From contig OY970820.1 of NCBI GenBank assembly GCA_963853835.1, positions 85,370,909-85,434,908 on the forward strand: DNA of 64,000 nt. The letters are read 5' to 3'. This document shows, one piece after another, positions 44,701 to 56,193 of this stretch (position 1 is its first letter; every line of letters starts with the position of its first letter). The position numbers were made by a program, and so were the translations under genes. This DNA is from Calendula officinalis (lineage: Eukaryota; Streptophyta; Magnoliopsida; Asterales; Asteraceae). The notes beneath the pieces were generated by a model, which did no database searches, was not told the origin of the DNA, and saw only the letters and a list, made by a program, of their open reading frames with translations.

Positions 44701-45574
44701 TCTTAAATCCCTGCAAATGATTGCAAATGTGATGACCACATCCGGTATCCAATACCCAGGATTCACTAGAAGTAATGAGACAATCAATCATAAAGATACA
44801 TGAATCGCTGACAAAGTCAGCGTCCAATAACCCCACGTCTGACGTGGGCTCGCAAATATCCTTGCTGCCACAAGTTGGGCAACACAAATCAGCAAAGTCA
44901 TTCAACCAATCATAGAACTCATCCTGCTGAATCTCAGGGAGAGATTCTTCCTCCAGCCTTTGAACATCACGTATACACAAGAGATTCTCTTGTAGACATG
45001 CGACACTCAAATCAAAATTCCCGACTATACGTACTACCCTGTCCTGATAGTACTGAGTGAGAGATCCAAACAAGAACAGGACTTGTTCATGCTCGTTTGA
45101 TGTGCCAGTAACTAGGGTGAGACAATCTAGTAACCTCCTTATGTTGATAAGGTGGTCACTCAATGGTTGATCATCTTTCATTTTCTACGAAATGATTTCT
45201 TGTAAAATGAATTGCTTGCTATCTTCAGTACTATCTTTAAACGTCTCCTCAAGATACTGGACAAACTCATAGCATGGTTTCTTACGTAGATTATCAGTAA
45301 GCTCTGATAATGAAGTAAGAATAAGAATCGACATAACTTGTGATTCATCTGCCAGATACTTATAATAAGCGTCAAGCTCATCATCCTGGGCATCTTGCCC
45401 TGGTTGTCCCTTGGGCACCTCGTCTATCACGTACAGTAGATTATGTGCTTTTAGGTAACTCCTAAAATGCACCCTCCAAACTTTGTAGTTTGGACCAGTA
45501 AGCTTCCATTTTCCAGTGATGAACTTTCGCGATTCATTTGGTGAGTAAAATGGAATTTCTGACGGTACAGACAT
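41771..45574 (-). pseudogene. C3 gag-pol polyprotein, one frame with three nonsense codons
   Basis: A single minus-strand frame from ATG 45574 to 41771, about 1268 codons, interrupted only by TAG 45187-45185, TAG 44278-44276 and TAA 43474-43472. Gag is 45574-44900, with a degenerate CPTCG-type knuckle near 44875. Protease has WVLDTGCGHHICN (about 44730-44765). GAG-pre-integrase has WHCRLGH (about 44325-44345). Integrase has HTDVCGPF, RSDRGGEYLS and QMNGVSERRNRTLLDMVRS. RT spans about 43200-42500 with YVDDILLIGND. RNase H reaches the C-terminus with SQSGFVFTLNGGAISWKSQKQ and ATNDAGKEAMW. No indels were seen, so it is nearly intact but not functional as read. Confidence 0.93.
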
Positions 45575-46947
45575 CTATAAGAAAAACAAACAAACGGTAA
45601 GTAAGATTAGATAAATAAATAACTTCTAACATTATTACCTTTTAATAATAATAGTTAGACTAGGACCCATATTTCACGTCCTCTAATGCAAGGTTTGGGC
45701 ACTTCCCATTAGAGCCACGCTATTTTTGGTAGGTATAGCCATACCGATCGCCTCTTAGACTAGAAATGATTCCTAGATCCTCGGGATATCAAGTTGAACA
45801 ACAAACTTGTACATGTTTTAATCCCTCTAGTGCATTTTGGGCCGGGACTCCCGATTATCACCAAAATAGATCGTACCACCTAAGACACTGCGATGCCTTG
45901 CGCCGGGACTCCCGATTATCACAAGACCCTGCGCACCCTAACACTCGCAATGATTTGAATCCACATCTAAAGTTATTTCTCCTTACAATGTGAATATCAT
46001 TGAACAAGTGAGGTGTTCCATTAGGTGGGTTGCACTCTGATCTAAGATTTTCTCAAAAGGATTTTCCTTTGTTCGAAAAGTTAGCCAGTTTTTAATTACT
46101 TGGTTTTATAAACTAACTGTTTATAAATTCCACCTTTTTTAATTTGTCTTTATAAAACTTGGTTTATAAACAAACTGTTTACTTTACCATTATTAATTTA
46201 AAACTTGGTTTTCTAAACAAACTGTTTATAATCATCATCTTATTAATTTATACCTTGGTTTTCTAAACAAACTGTTTATAATTACCATCTTATAATTAAA
46301 TCTTGGTTTTCTAGACAAACTGTTTATAATCACCATCTTATATTTCATATTATAATAAATAAACGAAAAATAAATAAAGCTTTCAATTTTCGGAAAATTG
46401 CCATGCCATAACCCTAAAGACTTGGTTTTGTGTTTTATGTATTTAAAATAAAACTTTTATAAAATTTCCGAAAATAAAAAATTTCGAAAATTATAAAATA
46501 AACACAATATCACTTCTTTTGGGTTATGTCAATCTAATTAAATAAATAAACTGATAATTTAAATTATCAAACTGATAATTATTAAATTACCCATATACCG
46601 GTTTCTTATTTCTTCCTTAATTTCATAATTTTCTTGATTTTAATAACTATTAAAATCATTAGGTTTAATTTAAATGTTGATACTAATTATTATTATTTAG
46701 ACGAAAAATTAAATAAACTAGTCAACTAAAAAACTTATAGATTGACTTTCAAATATAAAATCTTACATAATAACTTGTAGATTTTATTCGTTGATTTAGA
46801 CCATATCTTGGACTAAAATCAAAAGGATATCTTGGTCTCCAAGAAACACCATCCAACCTAAACTCAGTGGATTCGGTTTTAGTCGACCACTCGGTCGTCG
46901 AACCGAGTTCCAACCGTGTCTCGGTTGGTTCAGTTTTAAATACCGTT

Positions 46948-47046
<99 letters not shown>

Positions 47047-47518
47047 TTTCGTTAATAATAATAATAATAAACAAATAAACCGTTAAACTTTTAAACGAAA
47101 AATTTAACATAACTTTTTCTTAATTTGTCTTAAAACCCATTTATTCCAATTATTCAAAAAAACTTTGAACAATTTGCTTGGATTAAACATACTAGGTTTT
47201 ATTTACTAAACAAAAGAAATAAACCTAGTTCTTTTTATCTTGAAACCTATTCAACCCAATTATTCAAGACTTGAACAATTTTCTTGGATTAAATTTTCTA
47301 GGGTTCTTTCTAAGATAAAAAAAATTTAATATAATATACATATATACACGAAATTTTGGAAAAACAAGGAAAAAAAAGAAGCCTAATTTCTTTTTATCTA
47401 GAACCCTATTTAAACCAATGTTCATTCAAAACTTAAAGAACACATGCTTGGTCGAAATTCTAGGTTTCTTTTCTAGATGAAAAGAAACTCAACCGAATCT
47501 CATTGAGATTAGTAGGGA
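45575..47518 (-). repeat. C3 leader with three kinds of tandem repeat
   Basis: Five units at about 50-bp spacing (46103-46340) carry AAACAAACTGTTTA, a short hairpin. A pure (TA)n tract spans about 46955-47041. 47100-47460 repeats a longer, diverged unit with TTCTAGGGTTCTTT and ATTATTCAAGACTTGAACAATT. A conserved block at 45660-45990 (GCAAGGTTTGGGCACTTCCC, GGGACTCCCGATTATCAC twice) is also found in the C4 leader (54850-55200). Confidence 0.8.
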
Positions 47519-47530
47519 GCTCTGATACCA
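47519..47530 (-). promoter_or_regulatory. Primer-binding site of C3
   Basis: The minus strand reads TGGTATCAGAGC, one base after the 5' LTR end. Confidence 0.95.
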
Positions 47531-47531
47531 C

Positions 47532-48273
47532 TGTAGGAAAACCTTGTAGGAAAACCTTGTAGTATTCACATGGCGGAAACTTGAATACCACATTTCTGGA
47601 TCTCTACTAGACAATGAGATCACGAGAAGAAAGAGATGATGAACATTACCTTTAGATTGCTAAAGAAGTGATCTACCTCTACTGCAGCACCTGGACACGC
47701 TGCAAGACCACGTTGTACCAACAAAGTAACACACGAACTCGTGTGTGTGTGTGTGTGTGTGTGTCGAACCCGAAACCGAAACACACCTTCGGGTGTGTTT
47801 GTTGTTCGTCGAACTCGAAGAAACCGAAACCCCTTAGGGTTGGTTTCGGCCGAAAGGGAGAGGAGGGAGTATTAGGGTTTTGCTTGTGATTAGTGAGTAA
47901 CCTCTAAGCCTTAGACATGCCCTCTTATTTATAGGTTTATGCCTTGCACTTTGGCCCTTAGAGTTTAATTAGAAGTTTAATGAAACTTAAACTTCTTTTG
48001 TTACTTTTAACCCTTGGACTTATACTAGTTAATTAATAAACAATTAATTAACTGTCCGTTAAATATTTAACTTAATATTTAACCATCCTCACAAATAATA
48101 ATTAACTATTATTACTAATTCTCTTCTTAATAATTAACTTAACTAGTTAATTATTCCACACAACTTACTTTATTCGGCTGTCCATTATTGGGTGTGTAGT
48201 GGTGTGACCCTTTAGTGTCTTATAACATTGGACACGGTGACACGTGTACTTATCTGTGCACATAAATCCTTCA
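47532..48273 (-). repeat. 5' LTR of C3 (742 bp)
   Basis: Matches 40121-40850 with few substitutions and a longer GT tract (47738-47763). Confidence 0.95.
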
Positions 48274-49480
48274 AAGAACTCAGTATTAGCCGATTTCTAT
48301 GAAGACAAAGGAATCGTACAAAACTTCTCTGCAGCCTACACACCACAACAAAATGGTGTTGTAGAAAGGAAAAATAGAACACTGATTGAAGCTGCAAGAA
48401 CTTTGTTATGCCATGCTGGACTGGCACTGAGCTTCTGGGCAGAAGCTGTAAACTGTGCAAATTTTACACAGAACAGAGCTACCATAGTCCAGAGACATCA
48501 CAAGACTCTTTATGAGTTCTATAATGGCAGGGTTCCTAATGTGGAATACTTCCACATCTTTAGGAGTAAGTGTTTTGTACTCAGTACTCAACAAAATCTC
48601 AACAAATTTGCTCCCAAAGCAAATGAAGGTGTGTTCATGGGCTACTCTCCACACTCTAAAGCATTCAGAGATGATTGTAGAATCCATCCATGTTACTTTT
48701 GATGAAAATCAGGATGTTCATTCTACTTCAGCAAAGGAAGACATTAGTGGCATAGAAATTTTATGCAATCCAGAAAACGCCATTACTGAACAGCCCAAGT
48801 CTCACCCATACTATGTTGATCATGGTATGAGTGATACTGATAAATTCAGAAGTCAAAATGTTTCAAATGCAACAAATACTGAGGTTCCCATATCTGAGAA
48901 CTCCAATACTGAGTTCCCAATAATTGATATGAACAACTCCACCTATGAAGAAGGTGAAACTTCCAATACTTCTCAAGAATCCACCTCAGATCTGCAAAAT
49001 GAAGAAGAACAGCAACCTGAATTGTCTGATATTGACCAGAATTCAGCTCAGTATCAGGCAGACAACACACCAGTACAACAAGATATTGTTGATCTTGCTT
49101 CAAATGCTCCCTTAGGAAACAATCTAAGGGAACACAGAGACCATCCACTCTCTAATATTATTGGTCCAATTGAACAAGGTGTCCAAACAAGAAGGAAGTT
49201 AGCTTTTGAACCTCAAGCAACTGCAAACTTTTGTTTCTTTTCAAGTTTTCTGTCTACCATGGAACCAAAGAAAGCTGATGAGGCTTTATTAGATGAAGAC
49301 TGGGTAGAAGTTATGCAAGAAGGGCTTACAGAATTTGAAAGAAACAAAGTTTGGAACTTAGTACCACCTCCTACTGGCAAAACTATTATTGGTACTAAGT
49401 GGGTGTTCAGAAACAAGATGGACAAGGATGGTGTTGTCATCAGAAACAAAGCTAGACTGGTTGCTCAGGGTCATCAGAAA
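48274..49480 (+). pseudogene. C1b integrase C-terminal part and N-terminal RT
   Basis: Resumes C1b integrase immediately after C3: FYEDKGIVQNFS, YTPQQNGVVERKNRTLIEAARTLL (catalytic Glu region) and FAPKANEGVFMGYSP. A short deletion near 48668 shifts the frame. Coding continues through an S/T/N/E-rich linker into RT: FERNKVWNLVPPP, GTKWVFRNKMDKDG and NKARLVAQG. It ends abruptly at about 49480, where noncoding C4 leader sequence begins. The RT catalytic YVDD lies beyond the break and is missing. Confidence 0.9.
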
Positions 49481-50343
49481 CACCCTTTTTTCTTTTAATC
49501 CTCATTAATTCCCTAAATTAATTAGATGAACGCTAATCTTGTTTTTGACCAATCAAAACTAGGGTTTTGACTTTCTTGATCAAAGACATTATTTTAATTA
49601 AAAGATTAATTTTAATCAATCCTATTTAAACAATAAACTTTGTTTAAATTCTAAGATAGATTATATATTTTAATAAATTCATTTAAACTTTTTGAACCTT
49701 ACAGACAATAAATCTTTGTCTAAATTTCTAGGTTTAAAGAACTAGTTAAATAAATCTATCAAAATAATAATTAAACCTATTAGACATAAACTTGTCTAAT
49801 TAACTAGGTTTTAGATTATTATCCTAATTAATTATATTAAAGTAATAAACTTAAACTAGTTTAAACTTCTAGGGTTCTTTTAGGGTTTCGAAAATCTCAA
49901 GACTAAGAAACTTTTTCACCAATTAAACTAGGCTAGTTTAATAAACTTGGTGTCCAAGTATCCTCTGGATTTTGAAAATCCTAAGGGATTAGGAAAGAAT
50001 CCTTTTGATCAATTAAACAAATCTTGTTTAACATACTTGATCCTAGGGTTCTTCCTAGGTCACGAAAATTCAAGGGAGAAAAGGAAAGAATCATTTTGAT
50101 CAATTAAACATATCTTGTTTAACATACTTGATCCTAGGGTTCTTCCACAATTTCGAATATTACTAGGGTTTTTTTAGAATCCTTCTTGACCAATTAAACT
50201 AGACTAGTTTAATATTCTTGGTCCTAGGGTTCTTCCCTTTTTCGAAAAATATGAAGAAGAAGAAAAAAAACTTGAAACAAAAAACATTGTAATTAAAGTA
50301 AACAAACAATCTTTATTAATCTAGTCTAGATCTCTAAACCAAC
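49481..50343 (-). repeat. C4 leader with a periodic hairpin array
   Basis: AT-rich noncoding sequence directly upstream of a PBS on the plus-strand map, so it is the start of an internal region. Four units of about 90 bp (49918, 50007, 50097 and 50188) share AATTAAAC...GTTTAA hairpins and the trailing TTGGTCCTAGGGTTCTTC-like block. Four more diverged hairpins lie at about 49628, 49702, 49780 and 49845. The segment is a truncated leader; its gag is not attached. Confidence 0.85.
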
Positions 50344-50355
50344 GCTCTGATACCA
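50344..50355 (-). promoter_or_regulatory. Primer-binding site next to the C4 LTR
   Basis: The minus strand reads TGGTATCAGAGC one base after the LTR end at 50357. It belongs to the truncated leader at 49481-50343. Confidence 0.92.
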
Positions 50356-50356
50356 C

Positions 50357-51490
50357 TGAAGGGTTTCACTACGCACCATGCGACTGATCGACCCATAGGA
50401 TCGACCTCCTAGTGTACTTGGTTCGAACCATGACTGACCAAGAACATGAACTTTTTCTTGACCGGTTAAAACCAACTAGCTGATTTAATCCCTAAATGCG
50501 GAACTGGGATTAAACCTAATCCTTAAACCCTAAAGGATTGGGATGTTGGAAATCTAGATTAGGTTAACAAGAAAGAAACCTTGTACGAAGAACTCAAACA
50601 CACACACACATACTTGTGTGTGTTCGTCGACTACTACCAAGAACCCTAGGGTTCTTGGTTCGACTTCGAACAAGAGGAGAAGAAGAAGAGTGTTCCATGA
50701 ATCATACCTTAGGTTAATGCTTAAGATAAGTCCATTGATGATGAACACGACGAACGATGCTCTAGATGATCACTTGCAACGAACTTGGATCTTCAAGACT
50801 TAAAGAACACGAAGAACGAAGAACGAAGAACACCAAGTGATGGTGTTCTTGGTTCGGCCGAATGGAAGAAAGGGGGCAAGGGTTTCGGCTTCTAAAGGTG
50901 TCACCTAATAAGTGATGCCTAAGCCCTCTATTTATAATAGATGGACTTTCACTTAGGGCCCTTCTAGTTTAATTAAGATTAATCTCTTAATTAAACTTTA
51001 TCCTTTTACACTTCCATCCCTTATAGTTTTATTAGTTTATTATTGTTGCACTTAGCTATTAAATGTCTAGTATTAACACACCAATAATTCGGTACCCATA
51101 TACACGAATTATATATACGTGTATTTATACTTTTAATAATTAATTATATAATAACCTTTATATAATTTACACAATAATATTATCCAATTACTATATGATT
51201 TAATGACTTTAAATCATATCATGAATAATCTACAATTAACACATTGTATATTTACTCAACTAATAAATGTACAACTACTTGTATTAATTAGTTAGTTAAA
51301 CTAACCCAGTAATGAGTTAAACTTAAATTAATACTTAACTGATTCATAATGACTATTATGAGTCATTCCTCTTCGTAGTATCGTTGCATAACTTGCTCGT
51401 ATTACATGCACTCACCGGTGTGACCCTTAAGTGTTTCGTAGGCATGGATGTATCATCATAGGTTGACTAACTGTGCACATAAATCCTTCA
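50357..51490 (-). repeat. LTR of Copia family C4 (1134 bp)
   Basis: Plus strand TGAAGG...CCTTCA. The right end (CATAAATCCTTCA, then GACTC) matches that of C3, so the families are related, but most of the LTR differs. A TATA region lies between inner arms TCTATT/AATAGA (50927-50941) and outer arms TAAGTGA/TCACTTA (50909-50955). It is 3' LTR for the element to the right and 5' LTR for the leader to the left. The start of another copy is at 63958. Confidence 0.88.
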
Positions 51491-53029
51491 GACTCACACT
51501 TGTGCAAGTTTGTAACCTTTGTCTTAATGATACGAGCTACAGTGGCCTTCTAGATGGGCATGTAGGTAGCCAACCCCATAAAAACAACTTATGTAACCCT
51601 GGTATAGTTTTATGAAAAACTCTTAATAGCGTCTCCTAGTAAAGAACACTCTGTCTTTACTTCTTGGGTAACGTTGTTAGGCTTATCCCTTGCAGCACGA
51701 TATTTGTGATAACGAATACGAGCATGGTAGAAATTATCAACTCCTGTATTCCAAATCGTTTTATGACTTCTTGATTTAAACTGATGTGATAAACAACAAA
51801 GAACAGATCAGTTCGTTTGGGCACGGCCGTGCACTTGTCTGTTTCTCATCATGTCAAAGGACCTATAAATATCTCTCCTAAAAAGGAGGTGCAATTACCA
51901 TCTTGTTATATTTCGATTTAAAATATAACTTCCTTTGTACCCAGTATCGTCTCGTATGATAAACATATTTCAGAATTGTCTAAGTTGAACCAAAGCACAT
52001 TAGTCATTGTATCCTAAACCAAATACCTCAGGCTTAAGGACAATCCTAGTGAACAATACTTTTGAACTTTTCAACCACGAAGTATTGTCACGGTGGTCAA
52101 TCCAATATTCGTTGAGCTCCAACAGAATATCACCGATATTTGGTTTACACAAAACTTGTGTATCTATCTTCGAAGAACTTCGAATCTACCACCAAATATC
52201 GCGATGACGTTAACGTCCCATCAAGGTTCCCACCAAGACGAGTAGTCACGGATTTTTATCTTTTTGAATAAATAGACTTTTATTCATGGATGATGTAAAA
52301 CATACAAAGTCTGAATAACAATGATACTAACTCATGTATTATTCCTCACTGGACATAGATACCGAGTTATTACTGGATCATTACTTATTCCTTTTGTTCG
52401 TGCTGATTACTTAATGATTCTTACAACCTTAATTGTAACTTTATCACTTAAACCAATCATTTCTATTAAACTAAAGACACAAGACGAGTATTTAGGAATA
52501 CTATTACTTTTTTCTTTGCTAGATATTGTTCTTGCAACAATCTAGAACATATTCTAGTCTTGCCTTTTTATGCAATTCGGTAAACATAGGAGGATTGGAA
52601 ATTAACTCCTTAGTTCCTTGAATTCATAAAATCATCCTTGTAGCTAAAGCCTCTTTTAGTGACTTGATTTGTAGATATTCTTACTAGTTAAAGAAATTTC
52701 CTTAAATGACTATGTTATCCACTGGAGTGTGAACAACCTATTAGATATGCAATAATTAATCACAAGACTTGTGATCACGATATTAGGTTTGCAATAATAT
52801 AATTAACGATCATTTATTATTTCTCTTAACTCTTTGGCTAACGACTTGGTAAAACCTTGTTGTTAATGTCTTACTAACTTACTGAATTCATCAACATCTT
52901 TAATGAATTACGTTAGTCTTAGCCCCCACTTACTTTTATGGAATTTAAGCATCTCTTAAACTACTTTGACCTAGTCAATAACTTGTAGTTTAATCTTTTT
53001 AAGAATTCTATCAATAATTAAGATCATCC

Positions 53030-53460
53030 TTTGGATTTACGAATATCCAACATTCATGTTTAGGGAATTATGATCTTTATTGATTACTGTATCTAACAAG
53101 TATAAAACACTTGAAACGATACTTCCAATTCTTAAATACACTAGTATTCTTTAAGAACTTTATTTAATGCCAAAGTCATCACTTGGATTTCTCAAATATC
53201 CATTATTCCTATTAGGGAATTATGACTTGATTAAATATTGTATTTATTACAAGTATAAAAGACTTGCAATAATACCTTTTAATTCTTAAATACTTTTAAT
53301 ATAGTTTGTCCCTTTTAAGAGTCATTTAATGTCCAAGTCATTTTACTTGGATTATAAAAATATCCAATTATTCCTATTAGGGAATTATGACTCCATTAAA
53401 TCCTTTACTACAAGTATAAAAGACTTGTAATAATACACTTAAAGTCTATCTTGATTATAT
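53030..53460. repeat. Imperfect tandem repeat (about 153-164 bp) in C4
   Basis: GGGAATTATGA recurs at 53063, 53216 and 53380 with shared neighbours (AATATCCA...ATTCCTATTAGGG, TACAAGTATAAAAGACTTG, CTTAAATAC). It occupies the place of pol. Confidence 0.8.
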
Positions 53461-53906
53461 CCAATACAATCATACTATATTAATACTAATACTTTAAAAC
53501 TTTCTATCATAAGTAATGACTATTACTTAAGATGTTTTAACTAAGTTCAATAACTCTTGAACCTTATGCTTCCATAAAACTCTTAAATACTTTCATTAGA
53601 AAAAATTTCTAATTACTAGCATCTAAATACCTTGAGCTATCAAGACATTATTTATACAACAATCAAACAAATATATATAAACATGAAATATAAGTAAATC
53701 AAAGCTTGACTTACAATCTAGTCATAAATCTTGACTAGTGTAATTATCACACATGCACACAATATAATTCAACCATGGATTCGAAATTACTTAAAACCAA
53801 AAACTTTGTTTTAACATAAAATAAAAATTATTCAAACAATAAAATAAAATTGTTTTTACTGAATCCATAAAATATTGAATTATAACACTTGGTGCTCGTG
53901 GGATCA

Positions 53907-54745
53907 TCACCATCTCATGCTGGTCGTCATCACTTTCCATCTCCTCCTGCAATAAATGATTGCAAAAGTTAGATTACTCGTAACGTACTTTACAAGTATC
54001 TTAAAGTGATTAAGAAGTGTGGTTGTGTTACCTGAGGAACTTGCGTTTCCTCCACTACCACTTGCACCCTTTGGACAATTCCTTTTCCAATGCCCAGCCT
54101 CACCACACTTGAAGCACCGGTTCTCGGTCCTCGCAGTGTTAGGCTTAACCTTCTTGACCTTTTGTTTGATACCTTTACCATTTGGCACTCCTTGGTTAGG
54201 ATAGGTTTTACCCTTTCCTTTACCACCATGTCCTTTTTTCATCACTGTCATCAGTTGTGCGACCCCTTTTAGAATTGGTCTCAATATTCAACTCAACAGC
54301 CTCGAGCATAGATTGTAGCTCGGGAATGGAATTATCCATATCATGTTTGCTGTAGTTGGCTACAAAGAGCTTGTAGTCATCGGACAATGAGTTGAGTATC
54401 ACGTCCATTGCTAACTGCAATGGCATGTGGTGACCAAGTCTAGTAAGGTGATCAACGTGCACTTTCATTCTCATGACGTGTGCACCTACTGATGCCCCCC
54501 TTAGCCATCTTGTAAGAAGCGAATGCCTTACAAGCGTAAAACGCTTGTCCTGTTTCGTTTTCTTCATCCTTGGCAGGGGGTTTCAATACGTTTCTTTCTC
54601 GGTCAATCCTATCCCTCTCTTGACTGAGCATGATCTTAAAATCACGCTTCCAATTGAGGAAATTTGACCCAGTCGTTTCTTTCTTTCCTAGGAAGAAACG
54701 TTGCGAGAGTTTGTTGTAGGTTATCGTTGTGTTTGTTGCTTCCAT
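53907..54745 (-). pseudogene. C4 Gag with zinc knuckle, frame-disrupted
   Basis: ATG 54745 gives an N-terminus with NKLSQRFFLGKKETTGSNFLNWKRDFKI, a Copia Gag start. The frame shifts near 54480-54560 into a UBN2-like segment (LTRLGHHMPLQLAMDVILNSL, YSKHDMD). Another shift leads to the basic nucleocapsid with CFKCGEAGHWKRNC (about 54080-54120). Frameshifts show decay. Downstream there is no protease. Confidence 0.85.
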
Positions 54746-55878
54746 CTACAAATCAAACCCAGTTTAATTAGTAATCATCAATAAACATTCTCTAAAATAT
54801 ATTATAAACCCATAATTAATATTTTAGGCCTAGGATCTATATATCACATTCTCTCCGCAAGGTTTGGGCACTTCCCGACGAGACATGCTATTTCTGGTAG
54901 GTAACATCCTTACCGATGGAATCAAGACTTGACACAATTCCTAGGGGTCGTAGAATCTTTAGACTTATAACTTATTACAACCTTGTACAATCTAATTGTA
55001 CATTTTTAAGTTAGTAATAAAGTCTAGTATGTTTATTCTACTCAAGTACTTTTTGGTCCGGGACTCCTGATTATCACCAAAGTAGATCAGACCATCTAAG
55101 ACAGTGCGATGCTCTGCGCCGGGACTCCCGATTATCACAGAACCTTACGCACCCTGACACTCGCAATCATTTGAATCCATATCTAAGGTTCTTTATCCTT
55201 ACAATATGAATACCGTTTAACAAGTGAGGTGTTCCATTAGGTGGATAGTACTTCGATCTAAGATTTTCTTGGGTTTTGTTTAAGTCTTAAAATTAAACTT
55301 AAACTTTTATTCCAATCTTAATCCTTGTTTAAAATGTGTGACTTGTGAATTTTGTAATTCTACAAGACACCTTTGTTTAAAACATAAGAACTATTCTTTA
55401 AAACTTATAGTTTCAAGAATTTGCGCAATTTTATATGTATACCTAAAACGAGGTGTACAAAACGTCTTACTAGATTTTGTGAAAAACCTTATCTAGAATA
55501 AAACTTACTTGTTTTATCTTACTTGAAAAACCTTAAATCTTATGTTAAACTTTTAATTCTTTTATGGTTCATAAACTTGAAACATAAACCTAGTTTAACA
55601 CATCTAGTTCTTCATATGTCTAATAATGAAATTAAACATTTGTTTTGACTTATTAGATTCGACCAAAACTTATGTCTTAATGACACACTTATAAACTTTG
55701 TGATTTTCTTGTGTAGCTCCCACTAGCGTCAACAACCATGATGAAACTTAAGCTAACATAATCACCGGTTTATACTTGGTGAAACTAATAAACTTATTAT
55801 ATAAAGACTATATATAATAATTCTTAGTTTGTTTAAACCTTTCTTATATTTAACTTGAACTAGTTAAATATAGGTTCT
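54746..55878 (-). other. C4 leader, distal part
   Basis: Noncoding. 54850-55200 shares with C3 the GGTTTGGGCACTTCCC and GGGACTCCCGATTATCAC blocks. The PBS and LTR expected to its right are replaced by C5. Confidence 0.6.
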
Positions 55879-56193
55879 TGTTATTTTTGCTTGATCATTA
55901 ATCCAGTATATTACATGACTTGTAAAATACTTTGTGAATCCGTTTATATCGATTAATCAAACAATTAAGCAAGAACAAAGATTGAGATGAAGAACAATAT
56001 GAAGCTTTGCACACACACAAAACGTACGTAGGATTTAAACAAACGGCAAGCTTGGCCAATACTAGGTTACAACTAGGTATTTATACCTAGGCCTAGTATT
56101 GACTAATTACATAAAATCACCCTAGACTATTTGTTACAATAAATGTCACATTACACCCCTAGACTATAGAATACACTAAAATGTGACCCAACA
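55879..56193 (-). repeat. 3' LTR of C5 (about 315 bp)
   Basis: Its right end is CCCAACA at 56193, directly followed by the minus-strand PPT (CTCCCCCTTTG on the plus strand). The left end is inferred from a TG near 55879 and is uncertain. It contains a striking nested palindrome (56057-56101): outer arms CAATACTAGG/CCTAGTATTG and inner arms CTAGGTA/TACCTAG around TTTA, with TATAAATA on the minus strand. Confidence 0.7.

Larger units (their letters stand above)
40121..48273 (-). mobile_element. Nearly complete Copia element C3, nested in C1b
   Basis: Minus-strand order: 5' LTR (48273-47532), PBS, repeat-rich leader, a single gag-pol frame (45574-41771), 3' UTR, PPT-like GTGGGAGTC and 3' LTR (40850-40121). 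The two LTRs are 742 and 730 bp; a (GT)n length change explains the 12-bp difference. No 5-bp TSD is present, and extra PBS-derived bases lie outside the 3' LTR (see findings). It is younger than C1b, whose integrase it splits. Confidence 0.92.
36235..49480 (+). mobile_element. SIRE-like Copia element C1b, interrupted and truncated
   Basis: Order: 5' LTR, tRNA-Met PBS, Gag, zinc knuckles, protease, integrase, then RT. It is split at 40120 by element C3 and resumes at 48274. It stops inside RT near 49480, where leader sequence of family C4 begins. Coding has many stops and frameshifts. The LTR matches 783-1285, so the same family occurs twice in the window. It inserted in the Harbinger ORF. 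The 3' part and 3' LTR are missing here. Confidence 0.88.
51491..55878 (-). mobile_element. C4 internal region: gag without pol, cut by C5
   Basis: Minus strand: leader (55878-54746), gag (54745-53907), then 2.4 kb noncoding, ending in a PPT-like ACAAGTGTGAGTC next to the LTR. No protease, integrase or RT is found. Replacement sequence includes imperfect tandem repeats (53030-53460). The 5' LTR is absent because C5 LTR starts near 55879. Confidence 0.8.

Noticed and set aside
46796..47110. ORFs of alternating Tyr-Ile over the (TA)n tract
   Set aside because: They are translations of a dinucleotide microsatellite and have no other support.
48846..49148. Minus-strand ORF repeated at 62479-62706
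   Set aside because: Opposite strand of the C1b integrase-RT linker; its repetition is due to the duplication, not to conservation.
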